Of a stretch of DNA of 64,000 nt, positions 8,610 to 17,103 are shown in pieces. Made by a program: the position numbers and the translations under genes. The notes under the pieces were generated by a model. That model saw only the letters and a list, made by a program, of their open reading frames with translations, was not told the origin of the DNA and searched no databases. Source of the DNA: Sporofaciens musculi (lineage in GTDB: Bacteria; Bacillota; Clostridia; Lachnospirales; Lachnospiraceae). The DNA is taken from assembly GCF_009830285.1 (NCBI RefSeq), contig NZ_WUQX01000001.1, positions 2,604,501-2,668,500 of the forward strand, given 5' to 3'. Numbering within the stretch: position 1 is the first letter of the stretch; every line of letters starts with the position of its first letter.

Positions 8610-8931
8610 TTGCAAATCCTCCTTAATATCTTTAACTTCAAGTGTGTTTAACACTTTATTTAATTCCATATCGCTTCTTCCTTCATATTTCTTTTATGAA
8701 ACTTAGATTTCATCCATCAATTCTTCTGCCTTAATGGTATTATATCCCTCATAATAATAACTTCCCTATTGTCTATCTGATCTGTTAATGCATTTTGTCG
8801 CACCTTTTATAGATATGGATAGCACGAGCAGTAAAGTCTGTATCACCTCAAGTAAATTCCATGCTGATTTTATTATAATTATGAATTATTTCTTTTTATC
8901 TTTTTTAAATCAAGCTATAAAAAGATTGGTT

Positions 8932-9441
8932 TTATTCTTTCTTCCATGTCAAAAAGATTCCAATGATTGCACCAATGGGCATAATGGGTGCTACTCTGAC
9001 AAACAACCATTCAAATGAGTGAAATAACACTCCGAGAACGGCGGTTTCAGGCTCACTATAATCCCAACCCAGGTAAAAGCTTTCTAATGCCAATAAGATT
9101 GCAAAAATTGCTGCTATGACTACGCACATTGAGATAAAAATCCAATGTAGAATTCTTTTTCTTGTGATTTTTCTCTGTGCAAGTTGCAAGTTTATCACCT
9201 CCAGTTTTGCGGAAATCGCCTTTAAGTCATCAACCTCTGGCTCAATAACGTTTTCTCCAAGCAGCGTACTCACCGGTGTTTCAAGCACTTCCGATATGGA
9301 AAGCAACATATCAGAATCGGGAACTGACAGTCCCTGCTCCCATTTAGAAATTGTTTGCCGCACCACATTCAGCTTGACAGCAAGCTCCTGCTGGGAAAGT
9401 CCTTTTGATTTTCTGATTGTTTTAATATTTTCTTTGAGCAT
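8932..9441 (-). CDS. XRE-family regulator with membrane tail
   Basis: A protein of about 169 residues. Residues 1-60 are a Cro/C1 HTH (IRKSKGLSQQELAVKLNVVR, QTISKWEQGLSVPD). The C-terminal half has two hydrophobic segments (WIFISMCVVIAAIFAILLAL and VRVAPIMPIGAIIGIFLTW), so it is a membrane-tethered regulator. I chose ATG 9441 because GGAGG lies 9 bases upstream; the frame is open upstream but has no ribosome site. No partner gene is adjacent, and the signal is unknown. Confidence 0.8.
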   Translation of the reverse strand: MLKENIKTIRKSKGLSQQELAVKLNVVRQTISKWEQGLSVPDSDMLLSISEVLETPVSTLLGENVIEPEVDDLKAISAKLEVINLQLAQRKITRKRILHWIFISMCVVIAAIFAILLALESFYLGWDYSEPETAVLGVLFHSFEWLFVRVAPIMPIGAIIGIFLTWKKE

Positions 9442-9672
9442 TAGGGATAGCCTCCTTCTTTCAGTTGTTACCACTATTGTAAGGGAAACTGTCCGTTGCC
9501 ACAAGCAACGCATTTTAACATTCAAGTAAAATGACAAATTCCCATATTCTCAGTTCTATATTATAAAAGAATCTTTTGGAAATTATGTACGCGTCAAAAT
9601 TTCAACTTTGCCATTCAGAAAAAGTCTGACAGGTAATTTTCACTTGCTCTGCCAGACTTTGGTGTTCATTTT

Positions 9673-10077
9673 CTATTTTTCTCCCATTAGGGCATTTTCA
9701 ACAGCTTTCTTTATGACAATACTTGAATTTGTTGCCCCTGATACTGCGTCAACATCTATTTTCTGTTCTTCAATGATTCTATCTACAACAATTTCTGCAG
9801 GGCTTCCGCGCCCGTTTTTATGCTCTAAAATATCAATATTTGTGATTACTCTATTCTGAACCGTTACCTCCACTTTTGCATAAATAAAATCCACATCATA
9901 TTCTCCCACATAAACTCCGTCTGGGACATCAGAAATATCCAAATTGCTAAAAACTGTTTCCTTTACTGCCTTTTTATAATCTGCCACACTTTTCAGATAA
10001 GCAGCCGTAAAAATCAAACCAATAAGGAAAAGAAGAATTGCTGTAAACAAAATAATTCTTTTTCGGGAAAGTTTCAT
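9673..10077 (-). CDS. Membrane-anchored FMN-binding domain protein
   Basis: About 134 residues. One N-terminal membrane helix (IILFTAILLFLIGLIFTAAY) is followed by an FMN-binding domain of the RnfG/NqrC type. DAVSGATNSS near the C-terminus contains the SGAT signature whose Thr accepts covalent FMN in that family. The domain is therefore expected outside the membrane, in electron transfer. Start at 10077 is preferred because GAGAGG is 8 bases upstream; a GTG at 10086 is too close. It lies 37 bases after the TetR gene, with a shared operator upstream, so it is probably the repressor's target. Confidence 0.8.
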   Translation of the reverse strand: MKLSRKRIILFTAILLFLIGLIFTAAYLKSVADYKKAVKETVFSNLDISDVPDGVYVGEYDVDFIYAKVEVTVQNRVITNIDILEHKNGRGSPAEIVVDRIIEEQKIDVDAVSGATNSSIVIKKAVENALMGEK

Positions 10078-10114
10078 TTTAGACACCTCTCAAGCTTGCA
10101 AGCACATTTCTCTC

Positions 10115-10759
10115 TCATAATTCTCTCTCCTTAGCCGTAATCGAATGATAAACAAGAGAAAATCCATAATCCAAAAACTGTTTTTTAGATAAACCCATTG
10201 ACTTTTTAATATATTCTTCTTTGTTTGCAGCAAGCTGAATGATTCCGGAAAGCATACCCCAAAAATTAAATATAGCAGGTATAATTTCCAAATCACTCCT
10301 TAAATCCCCTTTTTCCATACCAGATAATAAAAAATGTTTTATCTTTTCATTTATTTCTTCCCCAATTTGAAAGGTTTCCTTTTCCTCTGGCAGATTATCA
10401 TGACTCTCAAAATCAATGTTGATTTTATCCAACACCATTCTAAAATAAAAAGGAAATTCTTCCTGATACTGTACCAACCCGCGACAGATAAAGTTATATC
10501 TTGCTTCTGTGCTTTCGTGCTGTGCTAAAGCAGAGGATATATAGTCATAAAGTTTTTTCATACTATTCAATACTAAAATACTGACTATCTCCTCTTTATT
10601 TTTAAAATATACATATAATGTTGCTTTGCTGTATCCTGCGGCTTTCGCTATATCATCCATAGAAGTCGCGGCAATTCCTTTTTCCATAAACAATATGGAT
10701 GCCGCAGACACAACGTTTTCCCGATGTACGCTTCTAGGCTCTTTCTTTCTCCGTCCCAT
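10115..10759 (-). CDS. TetR-family repressor
   Basis: A 214-residue protein. The N-terminal TetR HTH is clear (ASILFMEKGIAATSMDDIAK, AAGYSKATLYVYFKNKEEI). The C-terminal ligand region is helical with no recognised specificity. The start has a GAGGAG site. It heads a two-gene operon with the FMN-binding protein, and a perfect palindrome 17 bases upstream of the start suggests autoregulation. Confidence 0.9.
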   Translation of the reverse strand: MGRRKKEPRSVHRENVVSAASILFMEKGIAATSMDDIAKAAGYSKATLYVYFKNKEEIVSILVLNSMKKLYDYISSALAQHESTEARYNFICRGLVQYQEEFPFYFRMVLDKINIDFESHDNLPEEKETFQIGEEINEKIKHFLLSGMEKGDLRSDLEIIPAIFNFWGMLSGIIQLAANKEEYIKKSMGLSKKQFLDYGFSLVYHSITAKEREL

Positions 10760-10775
10760 GTACTCCTCCTCACAA

Positions 10776-10798
10776 TAATTAAACTCATAGTTTAATTA
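10776..10798. promoter_or_regulatory. TetR operator, perfect palindrome
   Basis: Arms TAATTAAACT and AGTTTAATTA are exact complements with a 3-base spacer (CAT), 23 bases in all. It lies immediately upstream of the TetR gene and overlaps the likely promoter. Size and symmetry fit TetR-family operators. Confidence 0.7.
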
Positions 10799-10867
10799 TA
10801 TAGATAGTACTTCCTCTTGTCAATAAAGTTCTAAGATAAATGTTTAAATTTCTTTGTCTCTAATACA

Positions 10868-11347
10868 TCAAGGCGCTTTATAAGAAATGTCTCCGTTGTC
10901 CCCATCCCTCTCCATTTCCCTCAACCTTTTATTAATCCTCTTAGCCTCATTCCTGTTAAACAGATAAAATCCTAACCAGATCGTCATAAAAATACCGCAG
11001 GAAACTAAAAACTGCAAAACCGTATACAAAATCCTGTCCGGATAAAAAGGAATCCAGCCTAACGAGACAGCCACCGGATAGAAAACTCCCATTCCGACGC
11101 AAAAATGTATGATTGTCTTCACAAAACCAGAAAATCTATCGAATTGATAGATGACAGCCGTTGCACCACATGCAATTCCCACAAGCATTGAGCCCACCGC
11201 CTGCCTCCCAAAATCCTCGAAAATCTCTTTCAGAAATTCTTCCCCGCCTCCCACATAAAAAGACAAGCACATAATCACAAAGAAAGTACATCCTAAAGAA
11301 ATACCGGATAATATATATTTAACGAATAATTTTAAAGTATGTTTCAT
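10868..11347 (-). CDS. DUF3021 membrane protein
   Basis: A 159-residue protein with four hydrophobic segments and a basic C-terminal tail, matching DUF3021 in size and layout. Members are nearly always encoded with a LytTR regulator and probably sense or relay a membrane signal. Here its ATG overlaps the LytTR stop (ATGA), so the two are co-translated. The divergent ABC exporter operon 640 bases away is the probable target. Confidence 0.75.
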   Translation of the reverse strand: MKHTLKLFVKYILSGISLGCTFFVIMCLSFYVGGGEEFLKEIFEDFGRQAVGSMLVGIACGATAVIYQFDRFSGFVKTIIHFCVGMGVFYPVAVSLGWIPFYPDRILYTVLQFLVSCGIFMTIWLGFYLFNRNEAKRINKRLREMERDGDNGDISYKAP

Positions 11348-11793
11348 TTTAAACCTAACCTTTCCTTAAAAACTTTCCGAAAATTCCTGGAAATGTAATC
11401 CGTAACTCCGTTTTTCATTACCACCTCCATCGTTCCGTTAAACCCTGCCTCCACATGATTGATTTGATGGATATTAATAATCGATGATTTTGAAATCCGT
11501 ACAAACTGAATATCAAGTATATTTTCCAACTCATACAAAGGCTTATCCAACATATATCTGTTTTTAAGTTTATCATAACAGACAATCTCCCTGCCTTCAG
11601 TACGCACCAAAACAATCTCCTCTGGTTTCAGAAAAAAAGCTTTCTTTTCCTTTGCCCCAATCAATGTCAGCGAGTCCATCTCCTCTTTCTCCAACAAAGA
11701 AATAATTCCCGCAATCCCATGGGTCATTCTGTTTATATAAAGAACCGCATATGGCTCTTTGTAATCCGGACTGATTTTACATTCTACTTTCAT
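11344..11793 (-). CDS. LytTR-family DNA-binding regulator
   Basis: A 149-residue protein with an N-terminal segment of unknown fold and a C-terminal LytTR domain (residues about 48-147: FFLKPEEIVLVRTEGREIV, then VRISKSSIINIHQINHVE). There is no receiver domain, as usual for LytTR-DUF3021 pairs. Ribosome site GAGGAGG. It is divergent from the ABC transporter operon and shares its intergenic region (11794-11985), which would hold the binding sites. Confidence 0.85.
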   Translation of the reverse strand: MKVECKISPDYKEPYAVLYINRMTHGIAGIISLLEKEEMDSLTLIGAKEKKAFFLKPEEIVLVRTEGREIVCYDKLKNRYMLDKPLYELENILDIQFVRISKSSIINIHQINHVEAGFNGTMEVVMKNGVTDYISRNFRKVFKERLGLK

Positions 11794-11985
11794 GCATGTG
11801 CCTCCTCTTTTAAGGTATTGCCTTTCTCATCAACCATTATAGCATAACAGTGAGTGGGCAGGCGTGCATTTCAGACATGGAAATCGACCTCTTACACACC
11901 GTTTCCTGCCGCTTTTCCAAACCCTGTTGTATATTTTCCAAGTGCGGACTAGAATAAATCCATCATAAAGCAAGGAGGACTTCAT

Positions 11986-12759
11986 ATGTCACAGGCAATC
12001 ATAGGAGTGGAAAAACTAAACCTGGCATATAAAAAGGTGCCAGCGGTTCAAGATGTGTCATTCTCAGTCAGCGCCGGAGATATTCTGGCAGTCATCGGTC
12101 AAAATGGCTCCGGAAAAACATCAACCGTGGAATGTATAGAAGGTCTGCGAAAACCAGACAGCGGTTTGATACAGGTTTTCGGAAAAGACCCCTGGCTTTG
12201 CCGCAGGGAAGTGTATAAAGAAATGGGCGTCCAGCTACAGGAAACAGAATACCCTCTGAAAATCAGAGTAGAGGAACAATGCCGTCTATTTGCAAGCTTT
12301 TACGAAAGACCCGCTGACTGGAATTTATTACTGACACAGATGGGGCTTGAGGATAAGAGAAAATGTCCGATACACAAATTATCCGGCGGTGAAAAACAGC
12401 GGTTATCGATTCTGCTTTCCCTCATGGGCCGTCCAAAGTTGTTAGTCTTGGATGAACTGACAACTGGACTTGACCCTGAGGTACGGCAGAATATGTGGAT
12501 TAGCTTTGAAAATATAAAAAAAAGCGGCGTTACCATTGTTATGGTTTCCCACTATCTTGACGAGGTAGAGGCTCTTGCCGACAAAATCCTCTATCTTGAA
12601 GGGGGAAAGCAGCAATTCTTTGGGACGCAGCAGGAATTTCGGGAATATGTAAAAGGTCGGGTTCCCAAAGACGAATGGGGAGAAAACTTCTCATTGGAAA
12701 AGCTTTATCTAATGATTGCGCCAAAAACAACAGGACTTTCCATGGAGGGAATATTATGA
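11986..12759 (+). CDS. ABC transporter ATP-binding protein
   Basis: A 257-residue ATPase with all core motifs: Walker A GQNGSGKTS, Q-loop VQLQE, signature LSGGEKQR, Walker B LLVLDELTTGLDP and H-loop VSHY. It resembles drug/antimicrobial-peptide exporters of the ABC-2 group. AAGGAGG precedes the start. The stop overlaps the ATG of the permease gene (ATGA). Divergent LytTR-DUF3021 genes probably control it. Confidence 0.92.
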   Translation: MSQAIIGVEKLNLAYKKVPAVQDVSFSVSAGDILAVIGQNGSGKTSTVECIEGLRKPDSGLIQVFGKDPWLCRREVYKEMGVQLQETEYPLKIRVEEQCRLFASFYERPADWNLLLTQMGLEDKRKCPIHKLSGGEKQRLSILLSLMGRPKLLVLDELTTGLDPEVRQNMWISFENIKKSGVTIVMVSHYLDEVEALADKILYLEGGKQQFFGTQQEFREYVKGRVPKDEWGENFSLEKLYLMIAPKTTGLSMEGIL

Positions 12760-13508
12760 AACAATTTGCAATGATTTGTAATATAGAATTTAGATTATTC
12801 GTACGAGACTTTTTTAGCTTTTTCTTTGCTCTTGTATTTCCTGTACTAATGCTTCTTTTGTTTGGCGGCATCTTTGGAAACGCACCGGTTTACGACGGGG
12901 CAGATATGGGAATCATGGATGTTACCGTACCGGCATACGCTGTAATGGTAACTGGGGTCACTGGTCTAATGTCCCTTCCCCTGACATTATCTGGATATAA
13001 AGAGAAAAAAATATATAAACGATTCGATGCTACGCCGGTAGGAAAGAAAAATATTATATCAGCGCAGATATTGATCAATTTTGTAATGACACTTGTTGGT
13101 ATTTCCATTTTATTAGCCGCCGGAAAGATACTTTACCACATACAGATAAATGGGGATTTTCTTTCCATCTGCGTTGGAATATTTCTTTCCATAGGGGCAA
13201 TGTTCTCCATGGGATTTTTTCTCACGGCAATCGGACGGGATTTAAAAAGTACGAATATGCTTTGCTATCTTATCTACTTCATCATGCTTTTCCTGTCCGG
13301 CGCGACGATGCCAGATCAGATGTTTTCCCATACTATGAAGAAGCTCTCCAGCTATCTTCCTATGACCCATGCAGTTGATTTGATGCAAGGAATTTTTTCA
13401 GGAGACAGCCTTATCCTTCACAAAAGGGAATTACTGATTCTTGGGATATTAGCTATGGTATGTACGTCTGTAGGGGCCGTCCTATACAGGAGAAAAGATT
13501 GGACATAA
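12756..13508 (+). CDS. ABC-2 type permease
   Basis: About 250 residues with six hydrophobic segments, the usual ABC-2 membrane subunit. The start at ATG 12756 overlaps the ATPase stop by ATGA; the longer frame upstream lies inside the ATPase gene. It contains the family-typical GRDLKSTNMLCYLIYF turn and an FLSGATMPDQMF segment before the last helices. It forms an exporter with the preceding ATPase; the substrate is unknown. Confidence 0.88.
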   Translation: MKQFAMICNIEFRLFVRDFFSFFFALVFPVLMLLLFGGIFGNAPVYDGADMGIMDVTVPAYAVMVTGVTGLMSLPLTLSGYKEKKIYKRFDATPVGKKNIISAQILINFVMTLVGISILLAAGKILYHIQINGDFLSICVGIFLSIGAMFSMGFFLTAIGRDLKSTNMLCYLIYFIMLFLSGATMPDQMFSHTMKKLSSYLPMTHAVDLMQGIFSGDSLILHKRELLILGILAMVCTSVGAVLYRRKDWT

Positions 13509-13522
13509 TATCACAAAAGTTC

Positions 13523-13577
13523 TGCCGCACTAAGCAAAAAATACAAGATATGGTCTAATTTTTCGCTTAAGGCGGCA
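13523..13577. terminator. Convergent hairpin between ABC operon and phosphodiesterase
   Basis: Arms 13523-13535 and 13565-13577 pair at 11 of 13 positions (TGCCGC... with ...GCGGCA) around a 29-base AT-rich loop. The position between convergent genes suits a bidirectional terminator, although the loop is long and no clear T tract follows. Confidence 0.4.
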
Positions 13578-13587
13578 AACCCTAGTT

Positions 13588-15281
13588 TTACTCTCCCCCT
13601 CTCGGATACCCCTCCCCCTGCCATTCATACATAGTCGTCCCATTCTTCTGATTGTATTCTTCTACCACCTCCTTGATATCATCCGGCACATCACCAATAA
13701 GCCCTGTCACACCCATCTCCAAATACTGCTTCATCCTGTCCGTATCCGAAACTGTCCAAACATAGACGGGAAGCCCACGTTCTCTTGCCTGTGTCACAAG
13801 CCGGTTGCTTACCTGATTTTCCTCCGCCGCAATAAAATCAATCTCATACTTCCAAAGCACAGTATCGTCAATCTCCCCCGAACTTCCGAAGATACAATAC
13901 CCTGTCCACCACTCTGGATGTGCCTCCTTGACAGACAGTACGCTTAAATAGTCCAGGGACATAAACATTGCCTTTTCGCCAAAATCATATCCTTCCACCA
14001 GCTCAACAACTGCCCCTGCAAGTTCTTCTCTTTCATCACCGTTTACTTTCAATTCTATGAGAAATCCAATCTGGTTTGGCGCCTCTTTTGCAGCCGAAAG
14101 CATTTCCTCAAGCGTCGGTATCTTTGCCGTCTCATCTTTGTGAGAAAAATCTGAGACAGTCAGCGCCTGAATCTCGTCAAGGGTCAAGTCCCTTACATTT
14201 ACCGGCTCTTTCGCAAGCCTCCACAGATTCGAGTCATGCACCACAACCGGAACCCCGTCTTTGGTAAGCTGCACATCAATTTCTGCAAAATCCACCCCGA
14301 TTTTATCCGCTTCTTCTACTGCCTTAACCGTATTCTCAATTCCGTAAATACTTCCCCGATGCCCGATGACAAAGGGCTTATGCCGAAGTGGAACCTGATA
14401 AAAATTGGACGCTGCATATACGATAAATGCAATACATAAAAACACGCCTGCCGTCTGATAACGTTTTTTATGAATTCGCTTACTCCATCTCTCTTTCCAC
14501 TGCAGCCAGTGCTTCTTCACAATAAACACAATCTCTTTGCTGTCCCCTTCCCAGACGGGAGAAACCTCTGCATGAAGGTTTTCACATGACATGATACATG
14601 TAATAGTAATGTAAATACACACTGCCATGGCAGCAGAAAAAAGGATAGCTTCAAAAATCCAGAACAGAAAATCTTTGCGGAATGCCTGGGAATAGATGAG
14701 ATATTTATAAAAATAAATATCAAAGTCCTTATTCTCCAGCCGATTTCTCCTCCAATATAGGGTAAGCCCATGCTGTACAGCAATCCAGCTTCCAAAACAT
14801 GCAAATATACGCATCCGATTACGCCACTTTAGCCTCTTTAAGCATTTGACGCTCTCTGTTACCCCATTCTTCCACTCCTGCTGTCTTAAAACCATATAAA
14901 TCGGAACAAAAAACAAGAGAAGATAGAGCACATAAAATATTGCCTTCATGATCACATTGCCTGCTGTTCCAATCTCTGTCCGCTGCATCTCTCCCAGAAT
15001 AAATCTGGGAATCTCAATCTTTGGCACCAGGGAATTAATATATACCAAAGAGACTAAGGGCAAAAGCAATAAATAATAGACAGAGCTGAACACCAGCTAG
15101 CTTCCCTGATTAAGGCCCCCTTCACACTCATAAATGTCCCTATCATATCTTTGTTAAATGATACGCCCTTTGACGAAACATAAGTCTGATAAATCTCATT
15201 CAAAAGAGGATTTACCAGACATAGTGTAATCCGTTTAAATATCACTTCAAATTTTAGAACTTCTTTAACTGCTCTTTTCAT
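13588..15281 (-). pseudogene. Membrane glycerophosphodiester phosphodiesterase, frame-disrupted
   Basis: The N-terminal membrane region begins at ATG 15281 (MKRAVKEVLKFEVIFKRITL to MSVKGALIREAS), then the frame breaks near 15095. The continuation (VFSSVYYLLLLPLVSLVYIN) is in another frame and runs to 13588. That part has several more membrane helices and a full GDPD domain: FVIGHRGSIYGIENT, DFAEIDVQLTKDGVPVVVHD and FLIELKV keep the catalytic His, the metal-binding Glu/Asp and the second His. Such proteins cleave glycerophosphodiesters to glycerol-3-phosphate. One lost or gained base explains the break. It lies 21 bases after the histidine kinase. Confidence 0.75.
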
Positions 15282-15302
15282 TTTTCAAAGTTCTCCTTAT
15301 AT

Positions 15303-16362
15303 CTACATTTTTGAAAGATACGAGCTAATCGGAAACTCCAAAATTACCTCCGTTCCCTCCCCGGCCTTAGACCTCGCATAAATCTCAATGCCTAACTTTA
15401 AGCACAGCTTCTTACACAGATAAAGTCCCATGCCGGTCGAGCGTTCTGTCTTACGCCCATTACTCCCTGTAAACCCTTTCTCAAAGATACGGCCTAATTC
15501 TTCCTCCTTAATCCCAATTCCGTTATCTTTTACCACCAACCGTACGCCATGGCTGTGCTTTGTAAGCGCATCACTCTTATGCTTTTGGGAAGTATAAATC
15601 CAGATTTTCCCGCCCTTCTTGCGGCAGTATTTCGCAGCGTTTAGCACAAGCTGATTCAGGATAAATGCAATCCATTTCTCATCCGTATATGCCATGTCCT
15701 TACAATCCACCTCTGCCTGTATCTGGCTCTGTATCAGATATCCCTTGTTTCTCTTAAGAACCACTACGGCAATCTCCCCCAGATTCGTCCTACGGATTAC
15801 ATAATCCTTATACACATCCTCCGACCTGGCATAATAGAGCGCCATATCCACATAATTTTCTATCTTCTGGTTTTCCAGACGAATCCGGCGAACTGCATCC
15901 CCCCCGATTCTCCAGAGCATCACTCTTACAATTCTCACACATCAAATCAATACTCGTAATCGGCGCCTTTACCTCATGTACCCAGCTCTCAATATACTCC
16001 CTGTACTCCTTCTGTTCATCCTCAATCTGTCGAATCCGTTCAATCACAGCCTTGTTGGAAATCCGAAGCATTTCTCTGTAAAGCCCATCCTCAAGCCTAT
16101 GGGAAACTGGCATCAATTCCCCCAGAAGATACCGCTGCTCCATCTTGTTTAATGTTTCCCAAAGCTCATGAAAATAGCGCCGCCTGCTGTAATACTCGTA
16201 TCCAAACCATAACATCAGAATCAGAATCCAAAAAATAAGAATCAGTACACAAAACTGAGGCTCGTATCCGGTAGCATACAAAAAACCTGCCAGAAGCAGC
16301 ATACAACCCACATGCAGCGTCAGAAGCAGGAGCTTATCTATCAAATATTCTCTCATTTTCAT
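15303..16362 (-). pseudogene. Sensor histidine kinase broken at a G7 run
   Basis: The N-terminal part has two membrane helices with a very short loop and the dimerisation box YIESWVHEVKAPITSIDLM, resembling intramembrane-sensing (BceS/YxdK) kinases. At 15899-15905 a run of seven G (coding strand) shifts the frame. The rest in the other frame is a complete ATPase domain: LNQLVLNAAKY (N box), VKDNGIGI (G1), STGMGLYL (G2). Six Gs would restore LENRGDAVRRIRLENQ. As read, the kinase ends without its ATPase domain. It overlaps the response regulator by ATGA. No BceAB-type transporter is adjacent. Confidence 0.8.
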
Positions 16363-17027
16363 ATCCGATATCCCATCCCCCGTTTCGTCTCAATCAGGTC
16401 AAAAACTTCGATTGCCTTCAATTTTTCACGAATACGCGTGATGTTCACACTCAAAGTATTGTCGTCGATAAACACCTGATTATCCCACAAGTACTCAATC
16501 ATATCCGCCCGCGAAACAATCTCTCCCTTCTTCCGAAACAACAAATGCATCATCTTAAGCTCATTTTTGGACAGCTCTGTCTGCTTTCCCCGAAAACTTA
16601 CCGTACCTCTGGCGATATCCAGTTCTACCTCCTTATGGGTAAATCTCACAGGCTCTCCCTTCGTTTCCCGATGAGTCCTCTTTAGGACAGCCCCAATCCT
16701 GGCCAGAAGAATGGGCGCCTGAAATGGCTTTGTGATATAATCATCCCCGCCCTTCAGGATTGCTGTCAGCTCATCCATGGAATCCGTCCTGCTGGTCACA
16801 AAAATCACAGGCACCTCCGACTTGGCCCGTATTTTCGTGCAGATATTAAAGCCAGACTCATTTGGAAGGTTTAAATCCAGAAGCACCAAGTCTGGATTCA
16901 TAGACAGCAAGGCAGAGGCCACGTCCCCGAACTCACAAAGAGCCGTCACCTGATAGAGTGCATTTTCCAGCAAAAGCTTTAATTCCTGCCGGATTATGAC
17001 GTCATCCTCCACGATTACGATATGCAT
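16359..17027 (-). CDS. OmpR-family response regulator
   Basis: A 222-residue protein. The receiver domain has the acidic pair EDD, phospho-acceptor Asp in LVLLDLNLP, the switch Thr (VTSR) and Lys in ITKPF. The C-terminal winged helix (LSKNELKMMHLLFRKKGEIV, SVNITRIREKLKA) is of OmpR type. It partners the kinase just downstream (ATGA overlap). The sequence is closest in style to BceR-like regulators of antimicrobial-peptide responses, but the target is not visible. Because the kinase is frame-broken, signalling may be off. Confidence 0.9.
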   Translation of the reverse strand: MHIVIVEDDVIIRQELKLLLENALYQVTALCEFGDVASALLSMNPDLVLLDLNLPNESGFNICTKIRAKSEVPVIFVTSRTDSMDELTAILKGGDDYITKPFQAPILLARIGAVLKRTHRETKGEPVRFTHKEVELDIARGTVSFRGKQTELSKNELKMMHLLFRKKGEIVSRADMIEYLWDNQVFIDDNTLSVNITRIREKLKAIEVFDLIETKRGMGYRI

Positions 17028-17067
17028 ACCATTCTCCTTTCTTTCCTCCGCCCTTCACTATAATAAT

Positions 17068-17097
17068 CAGGGACGCAGTTCACTCACCACGTCCCTG
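17068..17097 (-). terminator. Hairpin after gpmI
   Basis: CAGGGACG and CGTCCCTG are perfect 8-base arms with a 14-base loop, 7 bases after the gpmI stop in the reading direction. There is no T tract, so it may be a weak terminator or an mRNA end stabiliser. Confidence 0.45.
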
Positions 17098-17103
17098 TTA
17101 TCT

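Noticed and set aside
8670..8931. Possible small gene between DUF4160 and the XRE-membrane gene
   Set aside because: Short frames only, no ribosome site or recognisable motif on either strand.
15303..17027. A complete Bce-type antimicrobial-peptide module
   Set aside because: The kinase and regulator resemble BceS/BceR, but no BceAB transporter is adjacent, so the module name would be overreach.
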